A stretch of DNA of 64,000 nucleotides. It comes from Segetibacter koreensis DSM 18137. Lineage in GTDB: Bacteria > Bacteroidota > Bacteroidia > Chitinophagales > Chitinophagaceae. The stretch lies in the NCBI RefSeq assembly GCF_000374045.1, contig NZ_KB893337.1, positions 310,172-374,171 of the forward strand, given 5' to 3'. Position 1 is the first letter of the stretch, and each line of letters starts with the position of its first letter. The translations under genes and the position numbers were made by a program. This document shows, piece by piece, positions 35,657 to 43,422 of this stretch. The notes beneath the pieces were generated by a model. That model worked only from the letters and a program-made list of their open reading frames with translations, searched no databases and was not told the origin of the DNA.

Positions 35657-36337
35657 TTATTGTTCAAGCCCATACAGTTCCCTTACAACAGCTATGTCAT
35701 TCTCCGTTTTCGCTCGTTGCAAACTCATAAGTACATTTTGCTGATTAAAATTGATGAGGTCGCCATAATTTGTTTCAACCTGCTGATATGCCCTGTCTAT
35801 TATTTCTAATCGCTTAGCGTCAGACATCTGGGTTGAAAAAGAATTTATTACTAAAAATATCTGGTCAAGATTTTTTACACTTTCATCCAAGATGCCCGTA
35901 TATACCCTTCCCATGTATTCAATTTCTTCTTTTGTAAAATGTTTATCCTGTTTGAGAAGTCCCCACGCATGTTTATATTCAGCCACGAGTTGGACTTGTT
36001 TATCAGTTATTTCCCTTACCCTATTGTAGTAGGAAATAATAGCTTTTACTTTCCATAACTCGTCGTAGTAATCTTTGTATAACTGCCTTTGTTTTTCTAC
36101 CCAATCTGTAATTTCATTTAGCTTTGTTTCTGACATTGTATTTTCTGTTACCTTTTGCGCATTCTGTAGCCAGATAGTTTTATTCTGTAGTCTTTGAACC
36201 TTTAAATCAACTGCCCTAATCACTTTTTTAATTCCGGCCTTTATAATGTCTGCAATAGGCTCTTGTGCAGATGCTTTACTACCAGTTGCCATCAATGAAA
36301 GCATCATTATACTTATAACCACTCCTAGCCTCTTCAT
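35657..36337 (-). CDS. Conjugal transfer TraI-like protein, paralogue 1
   Basis: This 226-residue protein has a signal peptide (MKRLGVVISIMMLSLMATGSKASAQ). It is the most diverged of three tandem paralogues. It starts with a segment IADIIKAGIKKVIRAVDLKVQRLQNKTIWLQNAQKVTENTMS typical of TraI proteins of Bacteroidetes conjugative transposons. The C-terminal part follows the common plan: YMGRVYTGILDESVKNLDQIFLVINSFSTQMSDAKRLEIIDRAYQQVE and RAKTENDIAVVRELYGLEQ. It lies in the traI slot between traG and traJ. TraI is required in the transfer operon, but its mechanism is unclear. Confidence 0.82.
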   Translation of the reverse strand: MKRLGVVISIMMLSLMATGSKASAQEPIADIIKAGIKKVIRAVDLKVQRLQNKTIWLQNAQKVTENTMSETKLNEITDWVEKQRQLYKDYYDELWKVKAIISYYNRVREITDKQVQLVAEYKHAWGLLKQDKHFTKEEIEYMGRVYTGILDESVKNLDQIFLVINSFSTQMSDAKRLEIIDRAYQQVETNYGDLINFNQQNVLMSLQRAKTENDIAVVRELYGLEQ

Positions 36338-36356
36338 GAGAATGTCATTTACTTAA

Positions 36357-36764
36357 TTACTTAACAAGACTGTTTAAACTTTTGATCCTTTTATAAGTTG
36401 CACCACTCAATAACAAGAGTAAACGTTCCGGAAAAAAGGAACACTTTCTCTCGCCGCCACCCACTTCCTCGAGTTGCTTTGTCGAATTATCATAACAAGC
36501 TATCCACTTGTCAACTTTCTGTTTATGAAGCAAAGTATTATCAAAACAATTGCCCTTCCATGTTACCTGGATGATCTTATATATATCCCCCAGATCACTG
36601 ATTTTTTTTATCATAACCTTCTCAATAATCCTGCAATTACCTTCATTCCAATTTCTTCGATATATACCAGGCATACACATTAGCATTGCTTTCTCTTGGA
36701 GCGCGTTCTTATATGACAGAAATAATGACAGTTTCAGTCTGCGCAGATTGTCTTTCCATTTCAT
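36357..36764 (-). CDS. Hypothetical protein in the tra operon (between traG and traI)
   Basis: This 135-residue basic protein (MKWKDNLRRLKLSLFLSYKNALQEKAML) contains several cysteines and tryptophans and a middle region KISDLGDIYKIIQVTWKGNCFDNTLLHKQKVDKWIACYDN. No domain is recognised and there is no clear signal peptide. It is kept because it fills the operon gap exactly (38 bases after traG, 19 bases before the next gene) and has a unique frame. It could be a small cytoplasmic partner of the TraG ATPase. Confidence 0.55.
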   Translation of the reverse strand: MKWKDNLRRLKLSLFLSYKNALQEKAMLMCMPGIYRRNWNEGNCRIIEKVMIKKISDLGDIYKIIQVTWKGNCFDNTLLHKQKVDKWIACYDNSTKQLEEVGGGERKCSFFPERLLLLLSGATYKRIKSLNSLVK

Positions 36765-36802
36765 GGCTGTAAATTTTGATGATGATTGAATTATGAAATT
36801 TC

Positions 36803-39271
36803 TTATATCACTCGTGTATTTACTTTAGCAGCGAGTGCTGCAATACCTTTTTGTATGCTTCCATATTTGTGTGAGTATTGTAGCACTTTAACTTTCTCGG
36901 TTTCTTCTGTTGTGTATGCTAAATATTCTTCCAGGCTAACTTCCGTCCTATACACTTTTGATAACATTCCACCTAAGCTGATGAACACTTCTTTATATTT
37001 TTTTGATGGGTCGTTTGCTCTATTAACCGATAATATCAGCGCCTTTTCCTTTTCAGTTAAACCTAGTAATTCCTGTATTTGCCCAAACTTGTTTTGATAC
37101 TTACTTTGGTCGAGCAAAATTTTACAATCGCTGTTGTTGATAATTGCTTCCTTTACTACTTTAGACGATATAATGTCCTCAACTTCTTGCGTAACGACTA
37201 TGGCTTCCCCAAAAAACTTTCGAACTGTTTTGAACAAATACTTGATGTATTCTGCCATCCCTTCCTTTGCAATCGCTTTCCATGCTTCCTCAATAAGTAT
37301 CATCTTACGAACGCCCTTTAACTTGCGCATTTTCGAGACAAATACTTCCATAACTATGATAGTTACTACAGGAAATAGTATTGGATGATCTTTTATATTG
37401 TCGAGTTCAAACACAATAAACCTTTCTTGTAGCAACTCAAGATTTGTAGTTGCATTTAATAAGTAATCAAATTCCCCTCCTTGGTAAAAAGGTCGCAGGA
37501 CATACAGGAAGTTATCTACATCGAAGTCTTTTTCTTTCACCCGATCCTCAGCCAGTATCAGAACAAAGTCGTGGTTCAGGAAATTATAAAAGCTATTAAA
37601 ACATGGGAAAATATGTTTATTCTTGGCAAGCTTCTCATAATAAAGTTGCAATGCATTAGATAACGCCACATATTCTGACCGGTTGAAGCTTTCGTCGTCC
37701 TTTTTCCATAATGCAAGTAATAGTGTTTTCAGGCTTTCTTTCTTTTCCGTATCTAGACTATCTCCTTCTCCAATGTAGAAGGGGTTGAACTTTATAGGAT
37801 TTGTTTCATCATAAGTAAAATAATATCCGTTAACCATGTCACACAAACCCTTATAACTATGTCCAACGTCTACCAGCAAAATATGCGTTCCTTGTTCATA
37901 ATAGCTCCTAACCATATGATTGGTAAAGAAAGATTTTCCGCTACCACTAGGACCTAAAATAAACTTGTTTCTATTGGTGCATATTCCTTTTCTCAATGGT
38001 TCGTCACTTATATCAACATGCAGAGGCTTACCTGTCAACCTGTCTCCTAGACGTATGCCCGTCGGGCTAAGGGAAGATCTATAATTCGTTTCGAGGTTAA
38101 AAAAACATGTAGCTTGTTCAGCGAACGTATCGAATGTGTCATTCATGGGAAAATCAGCTTCATTGCCTGGTATACCAGCCCAAAAGATTTGAGGTGCACC
38201 GATTGTCTCTTGTTTAACAGATGCATCCATCTGTGCGAGAGCAGAAGTCACTTTATTCTTTATTTCCTTTACCTCATCTTTATTGTCTGTCCATACAAAT
38301 AAATTGAAGTGAGCTTTAACAGGCAACCTTTGTTGGCTGACCGCCTCATTTAAAAAATCATTAGTAGCATCTCGAGCCAGCGTATTTTCACGGGAATAAG
38401 CAGAAAGAGATTGAAGTTTTAATCGTTTACTTTCAAATTTGCGAATGGCCTGTCGGTAGTTTTCTATAAAAATGTACTGATTATAAATGTGATTACATGG
38501 CAAGAGCTGTCCCAGGGCACATGCAAAACCAACACTAAATTTTGTTTGATCTGTTGAATACTTATCGTAATTTATTCTTGATCCACATAATGCCGGCAAA
38601 TCGTCAGCGCTTGCCAAGGTGTAAAACTGCGCATACTGGTCGCCTATTTTAATACCATTCTTAAAATCAATATCCTTTGTATGCAACCGAATATCGTTGT
38701 CAGAAAGAAAACAGTACTTCTCAATAACACCTACTCTTTTCGCTTGACTAATCAAATGTTCATCTGTCAGTCTTCTCAATGTAACAAATCCGCTGTCTTC
38801 CATGATACGTTTAAACTGTCCTGCGACTGTTACAAAATCTTCCAGCATTTGAGCATTTAGAACTTGTGGTGGTACAATTGAAGGACGAAGCAAATTTGAA
38901 AAAAGGGATGTAGAGAGTTTTCTTCCGACTGGTTTTTTCGTTAAAAAAATATAACAAGTATGATTTAGAAAAGGTCTCTCATTAAAGAAACGATCACTGC
39001 TACCAGAAAGAAAGCTGGTATTGCACTTTAGAAAATCGGGGGCATATTTCTTATCAATAAACCAGTCCTGCTTATGAAAAACTGATAGTTTAGGTAAAAC
39101 TTTAATGGCTTTAACCCATGCCTGGTGAAATGCTTCATACTCCTGATTCGATAAAGTAAAAATCTCAGGCAGTTCAACTTCAAATACAATAGTTATATCT
39201 CCTTGTTTTGATAGGATACAATCGTGTTCTACACCCATTATCGGCAGAAGTTCATCTAGATATCTTTCCAT
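36803..39271 (-). CDS. traG: Conjugation system ATPase TraG (VirB4 family)
   Basis: This 822-residue ATPase powers the transfer channel at the inner membrane. N-terminal residues 1-420 form the CagE/TrbE/VirB-type domain. The Walker A motif is LGPSGSGKSFFTNHMV (near 437), with a Walker B-like FLIEEAW region (MILIEEAWKAIAKEGM, near 655). The TQEVEDIISSKVVKEAIINNSDCKILLDQSK segment is the usual VirB4 sensor region. Length matches TraG of Bacteroidetes conjugative transposons (about 830). Its start overlaps the end of traF by 20 bases. This is the VirB4-type TraG and not the VirD4 coupling protein. Confidence 0.94.
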   Translation of the reverse strand: MERYLDELLPIMGVEHDCILSKQGDITIVFEVELPEIFTLSNQEYEAFHQAWVKAIKVLPKLSVFHKQDWFIDKKYAPDFLKCNTSFLSGSSDRFFNERPFLNHTCYIFLTKKPVGRKLSTSLFSNLLRPSIVPPQVLNAQMLEDFVTVAGQFKRIMEDSGFVTLRRLTDEHLISQAKRVGVIEKYCFLSDNDIRLHTKDIDFKNGIKIGDQYAQFYTLASADDLPALCGSRINYDKYSTDQTKFSVGFACALGQLLPCNHIYNQYIFIENYRQAIRKFESKRLKLQSLSAYSRENTLARDATNDFLNEAVSQQRLPVKAHFNLFVWTDNKDEVKEIKNKVTSALAQMDASVKQETIGAPQIFWAGIPGNEADFPMNDTFDTFAEQATCFFNLETNYRSSLSPTGIRLGDRLTGKPLHVDISDEPLRKGICTNRNKFILGPSGSGKSFFTNHMVRSYYEQGTHILLVDVGHSYKGLCDMVNGYYFTYDETNPIKFNPFYIGEGDSLDTEKKESLKTLLLALWKKDDESFNRSEYVALSNALQLYYEKLAKNKHIFPCFNSFYNFLNHDFVLILAEDRVKEKDFDVDNFLYVLRPFYQGGEFDYLLNATTNLELLQERFIVFELDNIKDHPILFPVVTIIVMEVFVSKMRKLKGVRKMILIEEAWKAIAKEGMAEYIKYLFKTVRKFFGEAIVVTQEVEDIISSKVVKEAIINNSDCKILLDQSKYQNKFGQIQELLGLTEKEKALILSVNRANDPSKKYKEVFISLGGMLSKVYRTEVSLEEYLAYTTEETEKVKVLQYSHKYGSIQKGIAALAAKVNTRVI

Positions 39272-39593
39272 TGTGTAAGCTTAATTTCATAAAGGTTTTT
39301 CTTGAATTTGACCTGATAGCGTTAGGAATTGACTTATGTGCGAGTTTTTTCATCATCCCGTGTTCTCCATATTTGTTACTGGCTGCGTATACTTTAAGTA
39401 TAAGAATGATCCCCAAAATCAAAATAGTTCCAACGCAAATGAAGGGATTAATACCAATTATATAAAGGATAGCAAATAGTATTAATAGCCCCACCAGGCC
39501 TGTCGCCAGGTACCATATGTACTGTGCCTTTAGTCCTTTAAATTCAATTGGCCTGTTGATGCCCTTGTTTATTTGGTATACACTATTGCTCAT
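39252..39593 (-). CDS. traF: Conjugative transposon protein TraF (DUF4133)
   Basis: This 113-residue small membrane protein has two hydrophobic segments (about 27-48 and 50-70, IWYLATGLVGLLILFAILYIIGINPFICVGTILILGIILILKVY). The N-terminus (VYQINKGINRPIEFKGLKAQYIWYLA) is typical of DUF4133. DUF4133 proteins are the VirB3-like partners of the TraG ATPase and always lie just upstream of it, as here. It overlaps traG by 20 bases. Confidence 0.9.
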   Translation of the reverse strand: MSNSVYQINKGINRPIEFKGLKAQYIWYLATGLVGLLILFAILYIIGINPFICVGTILILGIILILKVYAASNKYGEHGMMKKLAHKSIPNAIRSNSRKTFMKLSLHNGKISR

Positions 39594-39779
39594 TTTCCTT
39601 TTTTAAAATCAACAGTACAATTTTCAATACGACTTGTTGCAACATTCTTCAAACCTTCGAACTACTATACTCCGAAGAAGACCTTAATTACTGTCGCTAC
39701 GACGACTAGAAAAATGCATCCTCCGAACCATGCGGAGACGGATTTGTTTGTGTTTTCGTCGCCAGAAACCCACCTCTGA

Positions 39780-41677
39780 GTCGAGTAGGCAAAAGCATTT
39801 CAGCTTAAGCCTCTCACAGCACCGTACGTGAGCGTCTCCGCTCATACGGCTCTTCTTATTCAGTCATTACTGGTCGTCTTCTATTCTTCGGACTTGCAGT
39901 AGGCTTAACTCCCCATTTCCAATGTGCGAACAAATTAGGATTGGCTAATGCCATATCTCCCAGCCTGTACACTGCTTTGGTCTTGTGTTTCCTAAACCCT
40001 TTGAACTTATCACGAACCCAACGAGACAATTTCATGTTTACCGGGAATAATACTTCCTTCAAATCCCTCACGTTATGCTTGCCATAGTAGTTGATCCACC
40101 CTTGAATGATGGGGTTAATCTCTTTAGCAATTTCTTCGAGTGTAAGCTGTACCCAATAATGACGGTTCCACTTCCTCACTGTTTCCCAAATCTCTTTCTT
40201 AGCTGCATTGCTGATTGCTGGAGAGAAATTTATAAAGACTTCCTTGTTTTGATCAACTGCCCGCCTCGGCCTAAAAGTGTAACCAAGAAAATCAAACTGG
40301 ATACAATCATACTCGATGTCGCGATGGTTCTTTTTACAATAAACAATCTTTGTCTTGGTCTCGTTGAGTTCCAACTTGCACTCCACTAATCGCTGCTGAA
40401 TTTGGCGTTTAATAAATTCCGCCTGTTTCAGACTTACACAGTGACAGATGATATCATCCGCATATCTTTCAAATGAGATGTTCGTATGATTACGTTTCAT
40501 CCATTCATCGAATGCATAGTGAAGGAAAAGGTTTGACAATATCGGTCCTATTACAGAACCTTGAGGAACACCTTTGTTTCTCTCCACTTGTGTACCATCT
40601 GCCATCTGGCAGGGAGCTTTTAACCACCGTTGGATGTACATCATAGCCCATTTGCATCTAACATGCTTTTGTAAAGCTTTGATGAGAAGATCATGATCTA
40701 TCGTATCGAAGAATTGACGAATGTCCAAATCAACTACCCAATGAAATACATAGCTGCGTTCTTTCGCTTTTGCTATTGCATCATGTGCAGATTTGTTCTT
40801 CCGGTACGCATACGAATCTTCATGAAAGTGTGGTTCAATAAACCCTTCAATGGTTAGAACTACAACCATCTGTGCCACACGATCTCCAACAGTTGGTATA
40901 CCCAGAGGTCTTGTACCACCATTTGCTTTTGGTATCTCTACCAATTTCACGGCTGGAGGCACATAGCATCCTGAACTCATTCGGTTCCAGATTTTGTACA
41001 AATTGCTTTTGAGATTTTTCTCAAATTCAGTAATTGATACATCATCAATTCCCGCTGCGCCTTTGTTTGCTTTCACTCTTTGGTACGCTTCCATAACAAG
41101 TTGTTTGGAAATCTCAAATGACTTTGCTTGTTGCATTAAATCCTCCTAATTTCTTAGTTGTTCAATTCAATTCGCTGAATAAGCTGACCCCTTCGCTCCA
41201 CCTCAATTACAGAGGCTTCGTCACTACTACAGGTCAGTCCGCCCCTGTGCTTAGCATTGGTACTCTCATCCTTGCAGGTTCTCTGCTTGAATTTCTCCCT
41301 TGGCATCTAAGCGACAGGTTCCCAAGTTCCTCGTAAAAGCCTCTATGCAACTCGTGCCATCTCAATACCGGATGCCACTTGAACAATAAACAGGTTTCCT
41401 TCAAGCTTGTCCCAAACTAAGTCTAGGAGTTCGGTTTTGACATCATCTAACAATATTTCGATACCTCATCGATGGTTCCCTTGCGGTCACCTTTTGCATA
41501 GTCACCTGCCGGTTTAATACCGACTTTTCACGTATCGCTCACGACCAGGGCTCTTAACCAAAGCCGCATACGTTGGTTTGAAAGCTGTTCCTGCAAACCG
41601 CTTTCAGCGGGCCTACCGCCATCTCTTACGAAGCATTCAATTGCTGTTATTCAAGCAGCAATCAATTCTTGGCACAC
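39780..41677 (-). mobile_element. Group II intron inserted in traE
   Basis: On the minus strand the element starts GTGTGCC (41671-41677), matching the GUGYG 5' consensus, and ends CTCGAC at 39780 (terminal AY). Before the end lies a domain V stem (GAGCCGTATGAGCGGAGACGC... 39806-39850 region) with its reverse partner CTCACGTACGGTGC, and a domain VI-like stem with a bulged-A region. The total is about 1,898 bases. A reverse transcriptase gene fills domain IV. The ends were set by restoring the DUF4134 reading frame, which independently supports them. Confidence 0.9.
39856..41136 (-). CDS. ltrA: Group II intron reverse transcriptase/maturase
   Basis: This 426-residue intron-encoded protein has RT domains 0-7 and a thumb/maturase (X) domain. 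The polymerase catalytic motif YADD is in FERYADDIICHC (near residue 224), with the first aspartate block in VVDLDIRQFFDTIDHDLL (near 142). RT0 begins with ANKGAAGIDDVSITEFE and the IPKANGGTRPLGIPTVGDRVAQ block follows. No HNH endonuclease domain follows the X region (PNLFAHWKWGVKPTASPKNRRRPVMTE), so this is an endonuclease-free class that inserts by reverse splicing into single-stranded or replicating DNA. It splices and mobilises the intron. Confidence 0.93.
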   Translation of the reverse strand: MQQAKSFEISKQLVMEAYQRVKANKGAAGIDDVSITEFEKNLKSNLYKIWNRMSSGCYVPPAVKLVEIPKANGGTRPLGIPTVGDRVAQMVVVLTIEGFIEPHFHEDSYAYRKNKSAHDAIAKAKERSYVFHWVVDLDIRQFFDTIDHDLLIKALQKHVRCKWAMMYIQRWLKAPCQMADGTQVERNKGVPQGSVIGPILSNLFLHYAFDEWMKRNHTNISFERYADDIICHCVSLKQAEFIKRQIQQRLVECKLELNETKTKIVYCKKNHRDIEYDCIQFDFLGYTFRPRRAVDQNKEVFINFSPAISNAAKKEIWETVRKWNRHYWVQLTLEEIAKEINPIIQGWINYYGKHNVRDLKEVLFPVNMKLSRWVRDKFKGFRKHKTKAVYRLGDMALANPNLFAHWKWGVKPTASPKNRRRPVMTE

Positions 41678-41977
41678 TAGACCTTTACCGCTCCGACCAA
41701 ACCAAGAATAGCACCAACCGCATACATAAGACTAGTCCCGCCGCGTAATAACTTCTTACCATCGTATTAGCTTGATTAATACCTGCAGCAGCATCTTGCG
41801 CATATACTTGTAAGTTTACTACAACCAAAATTGTTGTGACAACTACTGGCAATAGTGTTTTATAAAGGAGTGTATCCTTTAATTTACCTTTACCCATATA
41901 CTTATTTTTAAGGTTTTTGTTGCAATTTTCAGATCCCTATCTAATGACAATTGAAATGAGAATTCGAAGACTCGCAG

Positions 41978-42670
41978 TCATTTTGAGCATATTTTTTTCA
42001 TATCCTTCTCGCTTAATATGAAGGGACATTTTTCTTTGCACTGCACAAGTATAAAGTCATTTACGAATACCTGGAAAGAGGCAATGCCTATCACAGGATA
42101 CAGGGATAACGTGGCATGCAGAATAGATACTAACCTTTCCTTTTTATAAAAACGCCTTGGTGCTGTCTCAAATACACCGGTTATGTCAGTAATAAGATCA
42201 TGAACAATAGTGAAAGGATCTGATACACTATATGCTGCCGGAGAAGATTTTCCAACCATCTCATCTTGATTCTTGCCCTTTTGATCTATGCTCTCTTTCT
42301 TAGTGTTTTCCTGAATGATGTTATCTTCCGTTTCACTTTCAGTAATTATACCTCCTCCGATTGCATCTTCCGGATTTGTATTTTCTAAAAAAATATTCTC
42401 GGATTGTGTTGACGTATCGAAGGTGTAATCCTCATCCGTACTTGTCTCGTCAACTTCCGCTTCCCCGACACGGGAAGCCTTGTTATCGTCAGAATTAATT
42501 TCATGCTCGTTAGTGGCGTCAAAGTCGCCATCATCCACAAACTTTTGATCACGTTTTAGAAATAGGTAGATCTCCTGTCTGTAATAAAATAAGAAAAGAG
42601 CTACATAGTAAATTATCAGTATGATAAAAACCGTTTGTATATACATCTTCCAGGAAATTGTTGAGAACAT
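41978..42670 (-). CDS. TraD-slot membrane protein of the conjugation operon
   Basis: This 230-residue protein starts with a membrane helix (about 10-29, IQTVFIILIIYYVALFLFYY) followed by RQEIYLFLKRDQKF. A long acidic, low-complexity stretch then follows (about 45-135, rich in D, E, N, T). The C-terminal domain is FYKKERLVSILHATLSLYPVIGIASFQVFVNDFILVQCKEKCP. It is the first gene of the minus-strand tra operon, directly upstream of traE, the place of traD in related elements. Function is unknown; the acidic middle suggests a periplasmic or cytoplasmic adaptor. The identity rests on position. Confidence 0.65.
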   Translation of the reverse strand: MFSTISWKMYIQTVFIILIIYYVALFLFYYRQEIYLFLKRDQKFVDDGDFDATNEHEINSDDNKASRVGEAEVDETSTDEDYTFDTSTQSENIFLENTNPEDAIGGGIITESETEDNIIQENTKKESIDQKGKNQDEMVGKSSPAAYSVSDPFTIVHDLITDITGVFETAPRRFYKKERLVSILHATLSLYPVIGIASFQVFVNDFILVQCKEKCPFILSEKDMKKICSK

Positions 42671-42742
42671 ATCATTTGTTTTATCTGTTGTTATCTCTTA
42701 TTGCAAATAAACTATCAGAAAATGCACAAAAACAGTCCTAAC

Positions 42743-42754
42743 GGTCATATGACC
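42743..42754. promoter_or_regulatory. 12-bp perfect palindrome upstream of the tra operon
   Basis: GGTCATATGACC is a perfect palindrome, 73 bases upstream of the first tra operon gene and 60 bases downstream of the XRE regulator gene. It is a candidate operator for that regulator or another controller of transfer. Confidence 0.45.
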
Positions 42755-42814
42755 ACCTGTAACTAATTGGAAATCAAATAGAAAAATTTTTAAAAAACTT
42801 AATACAATTAGGGA

Positions 42815-43048
42815 CTAGTCGATAGTGTAAGTAAGTAAAGCTGAAGGATGAAGCTCTAAAGCAGAAGCGAGATCAAGAATTGTAGTGAAAGTAATATTGA
42901 TTTTACCCTGCTCAATTTTTAAGATATTGCTATAGTCTATGTTACAGGCAGAAGAAAGCTCCCGAAGAGTTAATCCTTTATCTTCACGGAGCTTTCGCAG
43001 ATGAGTCCCTAATTTTTTTAAAGCTATTTTATCACTTTCTTTGATCAT
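42815..43048 (-). CDS. XRE-family helix-turn-helix regulator
   Basis: This 77-residue protein (start at the ATG 43046-43048; a longer frame uses TTG at 43081) is a single Cro/CI-type HTH: KKLGTHLRKLREDKGLTLRELSSACNIDYSNILKIEQGKINITFTTILDLASALELHPSALLTY. The recognition helix is CNIDYSNILKIEQGK. An almost exact -7 element, AATCTTTG, lies at 43079-43086 on the minus strand, which fits the shorter start. It is the likely repressor of the tra operon or of a neighbouring promoter. Size and placement resemble regulators of Bacteroidota ICEs. Confidence 0.85.
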   Translation of the reverse strand: MIKESDKIALKKLGTHLRKLREDKGLTLRELSSACNIDYSNILKIEQGKINITFTTILDLASALELHPSALLTYTID

Positions 43049-43189
43049 TTCTACTTTGCTATTGCCAAAGAGAAAATTCAAAGATTTAGTTGTAATTATT
43101 GTTGGTTAATAACACCACAATGAAAAGTTTTGTACTTTTACCCTTCCATCTATCTGCAAAATTTATTTTCTAAGTTTCAATTCTTTCGC

Positions 43190-43414
43190 ATGGAGAATCA
43201 TTTATTACTAAAGAAACCTATAAACGAACTTCCTCTCACAGAAGAATTTAAAAGAACGGCAGAGATCAACGGATTCGAGAATTTGGAGGAAATTCTTTCC
43301 TTCTCTGCAGTTTCATGGTTGCAGAGGGAAGGGGTTACTTATCATTTATATAAGGAGCTCGCAGATTATTTACAAGAGAATAATCTTTTACATCTGTTAC
43401 AGCATCAGTACTGA
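43190..43414 (+). CDS. Small RNA polymerase alpha-CTD-like protein
   Basis: This 74-residue protein (ATG 43190) resembles the C-terminal domain of RpoA: LLKKPINELPLTEEFKRTAEINGFENLEEILSFSAVSWLQREGVTYHLYKELADYLQENNLLHLL follows the alpha-CTD plan (hydrophobic start P-x-x-x-L-x-L, helix, helix-hairpin-helix-like GFENLEEIL, then final helix). The frame also opens upstream (43130), but that part (MYFYPSIYLQNL...) has no domain and is probably not translated. It is transcribed away from the XRE gene and toward the RteC-like gene. It may act as a free-standing domain that interferes with or recruits RNA polymerase; this is inference. Confidence 0.7.
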   Translation: MENHLLLKKPINELPLTEEFKRTAEINGFENLEEILSFSAVSWLQREGVTYHLYKELADYLQENNLLHLLQHQY

Positions 43415-43422
43415 AATTATTC

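Larger units (their letters stand above)
39665..41897 (-). pseudogene. traE: Conjugative transposon protein TraE (DUF4134), split by a group II intron and frameshifted
   Basis: The first exon (41678-41897) has a signal peptide and the DUF4134 segment AGINQANTMVRSYYAAG. The second exon (39665-39779) ends SGDENTNKSVSAWFGGCIFLVVVATVIKVFFGV. Exact removal of the intron gives a Y codon at the junction and an uninterrupted end (AVKVYQRWVSGDENT). But exon 1 also needs one extra base in the run GCGGCGGGACTAGT (about 41736-41740) to read AAGTSLMYAVGAILGLVGAVKV. TraE is the VirB2-like pilin-type component of these elements. If the frameshift is real, transfer would fail even after splicing. Confidence 0.85.

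Noticed and set aside
36803-39271. TraG as a VirD4 coupling protein
   Set aside because: The architecture is VirB4-type, with the CagE/TrbE N-terminal domain, and it lies next to the VirB3-like traF. The shared gene name is a naming clash between systems.
43130-43189. 20-residue N-terminal extension of the alpha-CTD-like protein
   Set aside because: The extension has no domain, and the ATG at 43190 sits directly before the conserved segment.
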